Positions 27,146-35,844 of a DNA stretch of 39,788 bases are shown piece by piece. The position numbers and the translations under genes were made by a program. Each line of letters begins with the position of its first letter. The first letter of the stretch is position 1. The DNA comes from an uncultured Erysipelotrichaceae bacterium (GTDB lineage Bacteria > Bacillota_I > Bacilli_A > RF39 > UBA660). The notes under the pieces are model-generated. The model was not told the origin of the DNA. It saw nothing but the letters and a program-made list of their open reading frames with translations, and ran no database searches. The stretch spans positions 1 through 39,788 of the forward strand of contig CAOJUX010000009.1 in the NCBI GenBank assembly GCA_948444795.1, written 5' to 3'.

Positions 27146-29088
27146 CTATCTTGATTTATATTCATCTTTTTTTGTTGCTCTTCTCGTTTTCTTTGTAATA
27201 ACTTTTTTCTTCTTAATCTTCTTCTTATTTTTTTTATTACCAAAAGTATTATAATAAGAATTATTAGTAATAATAATATTAAACATACAATTCGAATAAT
27301 TAAGCCTAATACACTTGTTTTTTCAGCATTTAAATCTACATCTGAAAATATATACTCAGAATTACCATTAGAAGCAAACTTGATATAACCATTTACAACT
27401 TCAATATCATCTTCAAGTAATATATATTTATTTTTTTCTTCATCATACTTATAAAGCTTTAATTTAGTACCATCTTCAAAAAGACCATAAACAAATGCTG
27501 TAATTTTAATTCCTTTTGGAATATTAGAAATATATTTTAAAGGATTTTCTCCTACTTTAATAAATTCAAAATTAATACCTTTTTCAAGTTCACTATTTTT
27601 ATCAAGTTCCAAACTAAATAACAAACCACCATTATCATCCATTACATTATAAATTAATTTCTTATCACTTGTTTTTAATAAATCAATTATATTATCTGGT
27701 AAAATATGTTCATCATCAATATTACTATTATAAACAATATCTTTATCAAATTCTTTTATATCATCTAAATTATCAACAACTTTAGCATCACGAGGCGGAT
27801 TATAAACATACAAAGTATATACTTTATCCTCTAGACCTTCATCAGATACTTTAATAGTTACTTTATTAATACCTTCTTTTAAATTATCTGCTCCACTTAC
27901 TTCAACCTTGGCTGTTTTAGAAGGTGTTTGATAATCTAAATTTATACTATCTGCAAATTCAGGCAAGCTAAGAGAAATATTTTTAGGATCACCTGATAAA
28001 TCTATATCATTACCATTTATTTTTAAATCGCTAAGACTAGCATTAGGAATATTATCTTTATCACTTTTAGTACAATTAATTGTATATGTTTTTGCATCTC
28101 CATTTGGCGCTTCAACTGTAATAACTATTTTATTTTCACCATTTACTAAATTAATTTTACCTGTACCTGTAACTTTGGCATTATCATTAGTTGGTTTTGC
28201 ATTAACAAAAACACTATCAACATCTTTAGGAACTTCTAAAAAATATTCTGTTTTATCCTTATTAAAATCAATGGGATATCCCTCAACTACTAAAGAAGAT
28301 AAAGTATTATCACCAACATTATTCTCTTTTCTATTAACCCTAATAGTATATGTCTTTTTACTTCCATCACCCGCAGTAACAACAACACTCAAAGGATTAC
28401 TACCGAGCTTTAAACTCTTCTTTCCAAGCCCACTTATTTTAGCGCTAGCATCACTAGCAGATGCACTAATACTTACAAAATCATCATAAGTATCACTACA
28501 AGTATAACTAGTTATAGAAGACTTAAACGCAGGAGACAACTTACACCCTTTAACATTCAAAGTATTTAAATTATTATTAGAGCTCTTTTTATCATTGTTA
28601 TTATTATTTCCATTACCTGAATTACCACCATTATCCCCTTTATTATCACCATTATTATTATTAGTTTCATTATTTGTAATATTATTTTCAGTATTATTTG
28701 TAGTATTATTTGTAATATTATTTACTACATTAATACTAAAATTTTTAGTTTCAGTAACCTTTTTATAAGTACTATCAGCAACATCGGAAGGAGTAACATT
28801 TATACTAGCATTACCCTCCTCTTTTCCAACAATAGTAACTTCAAAACCGTTTTTATCTATAAATCCGTTATTACCAATAGAAGTAATCTCTGCTACACTA
28901 CTATCACTAATACTTACCTTTGTTGTACCAGCACAATCACTACAAGATACTTTAAAAGTTTTCGTCTCCCCAGGAGCAACAGAAACATCAGCAGGATCAA
29001 TTTTAATATTTGCTCCATTAACTTTTAGAGGAAATATTATAGTTACTAAGAGTAGTAATGCTTTTCCTATACTTCTTCTGTTATTCAT
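27142..29088 (-). CDS. Membrane-anchored surface protein with cadherin-like beta-sandwich domains
   Basis: 648 residues. Signal peptide about 1-25 ending VNGA; an Ig-like domain with a Cys pair (26-120); an Asn-rich linker (about 123-175); three cadherin-like beta-sandwich repeats (about 174-252, 262-342 and 350-430; each of the type LxSLxVxG...YTxxVxx); a further unknown domain (about 431-588); one membrane segment near 593-614 and a basic cytoplasmic tail. The C-terminal anchor is a transmembrane helix, not an LPxTG motif. It follows the protease gene by 2 bases, so the two are one operon and may act together at the surface. Confidence 0.85.
   Translation of the reverse strand: MNNRRSIGKALLLLVTIIFPLKVNGANIKIDPADVSVAPGETKTFKVSCSDCAGTTKVSISDSSVAEITSIGNNGFIDKNGFEVTIVGKEEGNASINVTPSDVADSTYKKVTETKNFSINVVNNITNNTTNNTENNITNNETNNNNGDNKGDNGGNSGNGNNNNNDKKSSNNNLNTLNVKGCKLSPAFKSSITSYTCSDTYDDFVSISASASDASAKISGLGKKSLKLGSNPLSVVVTAGDGSKKTYTIRVNRKENNVGDNTLSSLVVEGYPIDFNKDKTEYFLEVPKDVDSVFVNAKPTNDNAKVTGTGKINLVNGENKIVITVEAPNGDAKTYTINCTKSDKDNIPNASLSDLKINGNDIDLSGDPKNISLSLPEFADSINLDYQTPSKTAKVEVSGADNLKEGINKVTIKVSDEGLEDKVYTLYVYNPPRDAKVVDNLDDIKEFDKDIVYNSNIDDEHILPDNIIDLLKTSDKKLIYNVMDDNGGLLFSLELDKNSELEKGINFEFIKVGENPLKYISNIPKGIKITAFVYGLFEDGTKLKLYKYDEEKNKYILLEDDIEVVNGYIKFASNGNSEYIFSDVDLNAEKTSVLGLIIRIVCLILLLLIILIIILLVIKKIRRRLRRKKLLQRKREEQQKKMNINQDR
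28654..28732 (-). repeat. 12-base tandem repeat coding an Asn-rich linker
   Basis: The DNA for residues about 119-145 repeats a 12-base unit coding (x)(x)NN: TTNN, TENN, ITNN, ETNN. Units differ at one or two bases. Such a tract can change length by whole repeats without frameshift. Confidence 0.7.
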
Positions 29089-29090
29089 AC

Positions 29091-32000
29091 TTACTCTCCT
29101 TCATTTATTTTAATCTCATATTCTTGACTAATTGGATTATTGTCATATTTTTTCTCTTTAAACAATATATAATTTTTAATTATTTCTAAATCATTTTTAT
29201 CAAGTTCACCCTCAAAATCAACATTTGCAGCATATTTTTGATGTGGTGAAGTAATCGGGTTATTTACGCCGCCTTCATAATCTTCAACCATTTTATAATC
29301 AGCAGCATCTATATCACCGTCCATATTAACATCACCAAAGATAACAACTATATAAGTAGTTTTCTCTTTATATTGTTCAATAGTTAACTTAGTACCAGTA
29401 GTAACTTTACCATTATATAAATCTTCAAATTCATATTTAACACCAGATAAATTAAGATTTCTAACAAACTCTTCTTTTGAAGTATTTATATCAACATTAG
29501 TTATATAAGTATCAGCATTATTAATATACTTACTCCCTTCAAATATATTAACCGGCTCCATAGTTTCATATACATGAAGTACGAATGAACCCTCGACTCC
29601 ATTAATAGAAGTAGCAGTTATAGTAGTCTCTCCAACACTTTTTAAAGAAAGATATCCATCATCATCTACTGATGCAACACTAGTATTAGAACTAGTCCAA
29701 TTTAATTTTGGATAAGTAGGAATACTCTTTCCATCATTAATAATAGGTCTAAAAGTTTTATTATCATCCTTATCCATACCAACTGCAAACTCTGGTTTAG
29801 CAAACTCTATACTTTCTATTTCAACTAACTCTTTTACTTCAAACTCTCTTGTTTGAGAATCCTTTACTTGAACTCCATTATTATCCATATAAGTACCACT
29901 AACTTCAAACTTATAATTACCAGCAACACTTCTAGCAAGAACATTTATTACATATTTATCTTCAAGCTTATTAACCACTAAATCAGCTTTTATCCATTCC
30001 CCATTTTTTTGTACGAATAAATTTTCACTAACATTAACATCTTGCATTATATAAGGGATTTCTACTCTACCGCCTTTTGTATCAAACAAAATCTCATCAC
30101 TATAAATATTCTCATTAGGAATAATTTTTATATCTCCAAGCTCTAACTGAGGATCTATTACAGTAAATGTATGAGTATCACTTACCCCTCCACGAGCAAT
30201 AGCAGTAATTGTAACTTCACCTCTACAATTTGCTTTTAATCTATTATTATCTATAAAATTAGCAACCTCTGCATTACTTGTACTATACTCTAAATCTTTA
30301 ATAGTTGCATCAAGAGGAGTAATAATAGTGTTAATATCAATCTCATCATCTACATACAAATAATTCTCTTCATTAGTTATTTTAACACTTTCAATAGGCA
30401 CTTCAGGTTTAATCTCCACTCCCTCATAAGCTTTAGCAGAAGATATAACAGATGAATCAACCACATACATACCAACTACTTCTATTTTATAATCACCAGC
30501 AATCATTTCATCATCAAAATCAACTTCAATTTCATACTGATTACCATCTTTTTTAATCGTATGAGATATATTTTTAGATAAACTACTCTCATTAATAAAA
30601 TTACCATTTTTATTATATTCATATATACTAACATCAATATCAGTTACATCATTAGTATAAACAGTATATTTAAGTTTACCTCCAATATTATCATAAACAT
30701 CTTTATTTTCACTAGATGAAGTAACTCCAATATCAGCTTTAACACTTTTTATTTCTATCTCATCAGTTGGACTACTAGCATTTTTATATTTTGGTGCTAC
30801 CTCTACAACAGCACTACCAACACTTTCACACTTAACGCTACTACCCTCAAGGCGCGCATCACAATCGTTAGATTTAATATTATACTCAAGCTCATCTGTA
30901 CCATTATTAACAACTAACTCACTTAAATCTATTTCTTTATCTCTTTCAACAAAGACTTTATCTTTTTTAAAGACAAGAGAAGTAATTTCATCATACTCAT
31001 CAAGCATGAAAGAACTACTTGCATTTAAAACACCATAATCTTCATCATCTAAACTAAACGAAATACTATGTTCACCACTTCTCGCATTTTCACCCAAAGT
31101 AACCTTAACAATAGCTTTATTTTCAGCAACAGGTGCAACATCAATATCAATTCCATTACTAGGACTTACATTAGCTTTTACCAACGCACCATTATCAATA
31201 TTTTCAAAAGCAAGTTCATAAGTTATACTTTCACCAATATTTATTTGATACATCTTATCAATAGACTTAGAAACATTTTCAATAGTAATACTTTTTCTAG
31301 GATATACCCTAAACTTTTCACTTTTCTTAATATGTTTATACCCTACTTCTAAAGTATATTCACCTATCTTTTGTCTTGGATTAACTATAACATTTATTAA
31401 AGAACTATCACTATTTATCTCAAAATCTTCAGTAACATTTTTTTTATCAGCATCATAAATCTTTATATCTACCTCATCATCAAGAGAAATATTAGTTCTT
31501 AAAACATTAAACTTATAACTTCCCCCATCAACATTATTAATAATATCATTATTTACTTTTGACACTTCTAAATCATAATCTAAATTATCAGTACCAGCTT
31601 TGATAACAGTCATATAAGGAGTACCACTTGTAGTATCAATAAAATCTTTGCCAGACGCTGAAACAAAACTAACCCCAGATGTAGTAGGAACACTCGAATA
31701 AAATGCACTATCCTTAACAGCAATACCAACTGGATAATCACCAACACTTCGAACATAATCGGCAATAATAGCAAACTTACTACCCTTAATCTCAACAGGT
31801 TCATCAAGTTTTAAAGTTTCATAACCAGAATAAGGAATACTTACACTACCAATATACTTAGCATTATCTATGTTTAAATCATCTTTTGTATTATAATTAT
31901 CAACTAAATAAACATCAACATCACTCATTTGGAAAGCAGAAACACTAACCTCAGTCAAAACTTCATTATAACTAGTATTACTTCTTTCATAAACATTACT

Positions 32001-33059
32001 AGCATACTTAAATCCTGCTCCATTATTCATACCTTGTTTTTCATTTTGATATAAATTATCAGGCATATCTGTATCAGCATCATTTATAACTGCAATGCTT
32101 CCACAAACTTGTGTATCTTCATAAGAAACATACATATATCCTTTATCAGTCTTAGAATTATTATCACCCCATGAATTTTTAACTTTCCAAGCCCCATTAT
32201 TATTAGGAGTATTTTTAAAGTTTTCACGACTATAATCATCGTCCCAGCCAACTATAGAAACAGCATGATCTGCAACATCTCTACCATTATAATATAAAGC
32301 AAATTTACTATTATTATAATCTTCTTCACTCCATTTAATATTAGCACTAACAGCACCTTTATTCATAATCATTTGCTTAATATCACTAGTAATTGGACCA
32401 CAACTATATTTATTACCAACACTAGTATTCTTAATCAAAGATATTCCATTAACATCAACTACTTGTTTAGCATTAGCTATATCATTATAATTTGTTGGTT
32501 TAACATCAAAATTAAAAGGTACACTTTTCTCATCAACAGAACCTAAATTACTCATTAAATATGCACTAGCCATATTAAAATTACCACCAGCATTTAAAGC
32601 TCTATTATAAATCTTTTCATAAGTATTATTATTACTATAAGCGTTATTAGCAAGCACATATTCCATATGTCTTTCACTTAAATCATACTTCACACCAGTA
32701 TTTTTCAATAAATATGACTCTAAAGTTGAATTTATCGAAAAAGCCCAACAAGAATTAGTTCCACCTTGGTCTTTAACCTTAGTAACATACTCAGAAGTAT
32801 AACTTGAAGGCAAATAAGAACTATTTTGTAGTGAATTAGAAGTAATATTATTAATTAAATTATCTTCCTCACTTTCCATGCATATTGCTGGCATATTACT
32901 AAGTGTTTTCTCACTATCAGGAAGTTCTAACCATTTTTTATACTCTGGTGAAAACTCACAAATTTCTTCTTTTGCTTGTATAGTATCTATATTCATAAAA
33001 AATACTGTAGTAAAAGCAAGTACCATAATCAAACAAATCCCTGATTTAATTTTTTTCAT
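29091..33059 (-). CDS. Secreted papain-like (C1) cysteine protease with Ig-like domains and dockerin-like C-terminus
   Basis: 1322 residues from the ATG at 33059, behind AGGAG; a GTG 12 bases upstream is in frame but too close to the site. A signal peptide (to about 30) is followed by a papain domain: Gln and Cys in DQGGTNSCWAFS (Cys104), His in DHAVSIVGW (His265) and Asn in VKNSWGD (Asn295), so the triad is intact. A lectin-like segment and several Ig-like stretches follow (VDDDGYLSLKSVGETTITA is a Big_2-type one). The C-terminal ~70 residues hold two calcium-loop-like repeats, DVNMDGDIDAADY and DFEGELDKNDLEI, as in type I dockerins. A dockerin would bind a cohesin on a partner; none is seen here. 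First gene of an operon with the cadherin-like protein. Confidence 0.85.
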   Translation of the reverse strand: MKKIKSGICLIMVLAFTTVFFMNIDTIQAKEEICEFSPEYKKWLELPDSEKTLSNMPAICMESEEDNLINNITSNSLQNSSYLPSSYTSEYVTKVKDQGGTNSCWAFSINSTLESYLLKNTGVKYDLSERHMEYVLANNAYSNNNTYEKIYNRALNAGGNFNMASAYLMSNLGSVDEKSVPFNFDVKPTNYNDIANAKQVVDVNGISLIKNTSVGNKYSCGPITSDIKQMIMNKGAVSANIKWSEEDYNNSKFALYYNGRDVADHAVSIVGWDDDYSRENFKNTPNNNGAWKVKNSWGDNNSKTDKGYMYVSYEDTQVCGSIAVINDADTDMPDNLYQNEKQGMNNGAGFKYASNVYERSNTSYNEVLTEVSVSAFQMSDVDVYLVDNYNTKDDLNIDNAKYIGSVSIPYSGYETLKLDEPVEIKGSKFAIIADYVRSVGDYPVGIAVKDSAFYSSVPTTSGVSFVSASGKDFIDTTSGTPYMTVIKAGTDNLDYDLEVSKVNNDIINNVDGGSYKFNVLRTNISLDDEVDIKIYDADKKNVTEDFEINSDSSLINVIVNPRQKIGEYTLEVGYKHIKKSEKFRVYPRKSITIENVSKSIDKMYQINIGESITYELAFENIDNGALVKANVSPSNGIDIDVAPVAENKAIVKVTLGENARSGEHSISFSLDDEDYGVLNASSSFMLDEYDEITSLVFKKDKVFVERDKEIDLSELVVNNGTDELEYNIKSNDCDARLEGSSVKCESVGSAVVEVAPKYKNASSPTDEIEIKSVKADIGVTSSSENKDVYDNIGGKLKYTVYTNDVTDIDVSIYEYNKNGNFINESSLSKNISHTIKKDGNQYEIEVDFDDEMIAGDYKIEVVGMYVVDSSVISSAKAYEGVEIKPEVPIESVKITNEENYLYVDDEIDINTIITPLDATIKDLEYSTSNAEVANFIDNNRLKANCRGEVTITAIARGGVSDTHTFTVIDPQLELGDIKIIPNENIYSDEILFDTKGGRVEIPYIMQDVNVSENLFVQKNGEWIKADLVVNKLEDKYVINVLARSVAGNYKFEVSGTYMDNNGVQVKDSQTREFEVKELVEIESIEFAKPEFAVGMDKDDNKTFRPIINDGKSIPTYPKLNWTSSNTSVASVDDDGYLSLKSVGETTITATSINGVEGSFVLHVYETMEPVNIFEGSKYINNADTYITNVDINTSKEEFVRNLNLSGVKYEFEDLYNGKVTTGTKLTIEQYKEKTTYIVVIFGDVNMDGDIDAADYKMVEDYEGGVNNPITSPHQKYAANVDFEGELDKNDLEIIKNYILFKEKKYDNNPISQEYEIKINEGE

Positions 33060-33091
33060 AACTACACACACTCCTATCTCTAATTAAAATA

Positions 33092-33097
33092 ATTATA
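33092..33097 (-). promoter_or_regulatory. Extended -10 element of the protease operon
   Basis: TGTTATAAT on the minus strand (TATAAT at 33097-33092), with the inverted repeat just upstream. The best -35 match at the usual distance is weak. Confidence 0.45.
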
Positions 33098-33106
33098 ACA
33101 ACAACA

Positions 33107-33143
33107 ATGTCAAATCGCTACAACATTTTACAACATTTGACAT
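33107..33143. promoter_or_regulatory. Possible operator: inverted repeat with nested direct repeats
   Basis: ATGTCAAAT (33107-33115) and its exact inverse ATTTGACAT (33135-33143) enclose 19 bases. Inside lies ACAACATTT twice, starting 10 bases apart (33120 and 33130). The block lies just upstream of the -10 of the protease operon, so a regulator binding here would repress or activate it. No regulator gene is adjacent. Confidence 0.45.
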
Positions 33144-33166
33144 ATTTTTGGTATGTTAATGTAAAC

Positions 33167-33194
33167 AAAAAAACTTATTCTGTAAACAAGTTTT
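33167..33194 (-). terminator. Terminator upstream of the protease operon
   Basis: Seven-base stem (33170-33176 with 33188-33194) followed on the minus strand by a T run. It would end transcripts from the decayed ATPase region. Confidence 0.6.
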
Positions 33195-33232
33195 AAAACT
33201 ATTCTTCTAATAACCAATCAATAAAATTTTTA

Positions 33233-33403
33233 TTATAAAGATTTATTTATTATATCTTTTATTTCTGAAGAGTCAGTAATAGTATAGGTGGCATCAAGTC
33301 TACTATTTTTCTTTTCTCTAAACCATGGAGTTATAAAGCGTAATTAGTTTATCTTCTCTAGAAAATATAATATCAAAATACTTTATAATTTCTAAATCTA
33401 TAG
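33233..33403 (-). pseudogene. Remnant of an unidentified coding region
   Basis: Two frames read as protein: FDIIFSREDKLITLYNS, then after a frame break REKKNSRLDATYTITDSSEI and KDIINKSL with a stop at 33233. No family recognised. It directly follows the ATPase pseudogene and could be its tail or another broken gene. Confidence 0.35.
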
Positions 33404-34622
33404 TCTACCCCAATAAGAAAATGCATCTGTAAAGCCCAAAATTAAAATAGAATTTTTTTGTCCATTTAAGAGTATTAGTAACATTAGGAAATAAAAATAA
33501 CTTTTTTTGAAATTGTCGCCTATATTATTTAGTAGTCTTGATTCTTGAAGATTTTTTTCTCGTGTATCAATATTTAATGCTACCTGAACATAATATCGTT
33601 TATTTCCTTGATTACATACAAAGTCAACTTCTAATTGTTTTCTGCCTTTATTTTCATCCCTAACTTCAACAACTCCAACATCCACATTATATCCTCTTAT
33701 TATTAACTCATTATATATTATATTTTCCATCAAATGATTTTCTTCTTGCTATCTAAAGTTTAGTCTTGCATTTCGAAGTCCTATATCAGAAAAATAATAT
33801 TTTGATGGTGTAGAAATATATTTTTTACCTTTAACATCATATCTCTCGACTTTATTAATAAGAAATGAATCAATCAAATAATCAATATATGATGTAATAG
33901 TATGAACATTAACATCTTTTACCTGATTACTAATAAATGTATTTGCTAATTTAGTAGGATTTGTAAGTGAGCCTACAGATGATGCTAAAATATTTACCAA
34001 AGTATTCAAAACATCTACTCTTTGAATGCTATTTCTTTCAATAATATCTTTCAAATATGTTGTTTCAAATAAGTTATTTAAATATAAGCTTTTTTCTTCG
34101 TCTGTTTTTTTGTTAAAACATAAGGAATTCCTCCATAAGTTAAATACTCGTTCCACGCTTCTTCTTTGGTTCCATTATACGCTCCAAAAAACTCTTCAAA
34201 TGATAATGGATAAACATTAACTTCATCGCCCCTACCTCTGAACTCAGTTATAACATCAGATGACAAAAACTTCGAATTACTACTTGTAACATAAACATCT
34301 AGATTTAATATGTGCAAAAAACCATTTAAGACTGATTCAAAATCTTCTACTTTTTGAATTTCATCCAAAATTATATAATACATTTCTTTATCAACAATTA
34401 AACTTCTTATATACTCATCTAGTATATCTGGATTTAAATACTTTTTATTTTTTCTTTCTTCTAAATCAAGTTTTATTATATGATTATCTTTTACTCCACT
34501 CTTTAATAAATAATTTTTAAACATGGGATCAAGTAAATAAGATTTGCCGGCTCTTCTTATTCCAGTTATAACTTTAATCATTCCATTTTGTCTAAATAAG
34601 AATTTCTAATAATTTCTTTCAT
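33398..34622 (-). pseudogene. Broken AAA-family ATPase with DUF4143
   Basis: The gene is readable in three frames. MKEIIRNSYLDK (from 34622, behind GGAGA) is cut off from the next piece by a small deletion. The piece 34581-34078 has Walker A VITGIRRAGKSYLL, Walker B YYIILDEIQ, VTSSNSKFL and FRGRG, FEEFFGAY and TYGGIPYVL. After a frameshift, 34156-33749 carries the DUF4143 helices (DEEKSLYLNNLFETTYLKD, ITSYIDYLIDSFLINKVERY, YYFSDIGLRNAR). After a stop, 33733-33398 carries the C-terminal nuclease-like domain (LEVDFVCNQGNKRYYVQVAL). An intact protein would be about 400 residues. The region upstream of 34622, back to the ftsW stop, has another frame of protein-like sequence (LKEYCIKMPKVAEIWNG). 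Confidence 0.82.
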
Positions 34623-34704
34623 AAATTCTCCATTCCATATTTCTGCCACTTTTGGCATTTTTATGCAATATTCTTTTAACTTTATGAAAAATGTATTTAT
34701 ACGA

Positions 34705-35784
34705 TTACTTTCTACTAATATTTAAAATTATTCCAATACTAATCATACTTATTAAAAGACTTGAACCTCCATAACTTAAAAAAGGAAGAGTCACACCTGT
34801 TACAGGAATAATCCCAACAACAACCATTAAATTTAAACAAGCTTGAATAATTAAAGCAAAAGCAAGGCCAAAAGATAAATACTTAGAAAATAAATTTGAT
34901 TGTCTCATCGCAATTTTTAAAGATCGATAAAATATTATGAAAAAAATAGAAGTTACAATTAAAACACCAAGAAAGCCAAATTCCTCACTTATGATTGAAA
35001 AAATAAAATCTGTTTGTGGTTCTGGAAGATAAAAATGTTTTTGTCTAGATTTTAAAAAACCTTGCCCCAAAAGACCTCCTGGACCTATTGCATATAAACT
35101 TTGAATTATTTGAAATCCACTTCCTAAAGGATCACTCCAAGGATTTAAAAAAGAAACAATTCTTGCCATTCGATATGGAGCAATAATAATTAAAGCAACT
35201 ATTCCAATAAGACCTACTATTCCTATCTTAACAAAGAAATTAATTCTTACTCCTGAAGTAAATATTAGAACGACTAAAGTAAGAACAATAACCATTGCTG
35301 TACCAAAATCAGGTTCTAACATTATAAGACCAAAAAAAGTTATAATAACTGCCATTATAGGAAGAACACCTTTTTTAATATTTTTCATATCTTTTTTATT
35401 ATTAGTAAGATATTTAGAAACATATATAATTAAACCAAGTTTAGCAAATTCACTAGGTTGAATCCCTAAAGAACCAATACCAAACCAACTACGACTTCCA
35501 TTTCTAACCTTTCCAATCCCTGGAATTAATACTAAAACAAGCAAAATAAAGCAAATTAATAAAATTAAATTAGCTTTTTTATAAAAAATATGATGATCAA
35601 ATTTAGATAAAAAGAATATTAAAAATAAACCTATTATAAAAAATATACCTTGTGATATAGCAAATTTATATGGATTATTAAACTTATAATCAGCCCAGAC
35701 AAATGAAGCTGAATATATCATAACAACCCCAAACAAAGCAATAATAATAACACTTATAAGTAAAATATAATCTATTTTTTTCAT
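34705..35784 (-). CDS. ftsW: FtsW/RodA/SpoVE-family peptidoglycan polymerase
   Basis: 359 residues, about ten membrane helices. This SEDS family polymerises lipid II at the division septum together with a class B PBP. Family marks seen: KVRNGSRSWFGIGSLGIQPSEFAKL, EPDFGTAMV, YQ-type loop GSGFQIIQSLYAIGPGGLLGQG, QTDFIFSIISEEFGFLG, and GVTLPFLSYGGSSLL near the end. The start is behind AGGAGA. FtsW versus RodA is not certain; the short GIxPVTGVTLPF end suits FtsW/SpoVE. It lies alone, apart from murG and ftsQ in this window. Confidence 0.88.
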   Translation of the reverse strand: MKKIDYILLISVIIIALFGVVMIYSASFVWADYKFNNPYKFAISQGIFFIIGLFLIFFLSKFDHHIFYKKANLILLICFILLVLVLIPGIGKVRNGSRSWFGIGSLGIQPSEFAKLGLIIYVSKYLTNNKKDMKNIKKGVLPIMAVIITFFGLIMLEPDFGTAMVIVLTLVVLIFTSGVRINFFVKIGIVGLIGIVALIIIAPYRMARIVSFLNPWSDPLGSGFQIIQSLYAIGPGGLLGQGFLKSRQKHFYLPEPQTDFIFSIISEEFGFLGVLIVTSIFFIIFYRSLKIAMRQSNLFSKYLSFGLAFALIIQACLNLMVVVGIIPVTGVTLPFLSYGGSSLLISMISIGIILNISRK

Positions 35785-35818
35785 AAAATTATCTCCTACT
35801 TAAAAATATATTTTAAAT

Positions 35819-35844
35819 AAAAAAAAGTAGAAGTAATTCTACTT
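35819..35844 (-). terminator. Terminator of the orphan secreted protein gene
   Basis: Eight-base perfect stem (35825-35832 with 35837-35844), four-base loop, and a T run on the minus strand. The stop codon TAG (35841-35839) lies in the stem. Confidence 0.85.

Noticed and set aside
28175..28489. Plus-strand 104-codon ORF inside the cadherin-like gene
   Set aside because: Antisense shadow; no ribosome site, no family pattern.
31068..31352. 94-codon plus-strand ORF inside the protease gene
   Set aside because: Antisense shadow of a long coding frame with clear domains.
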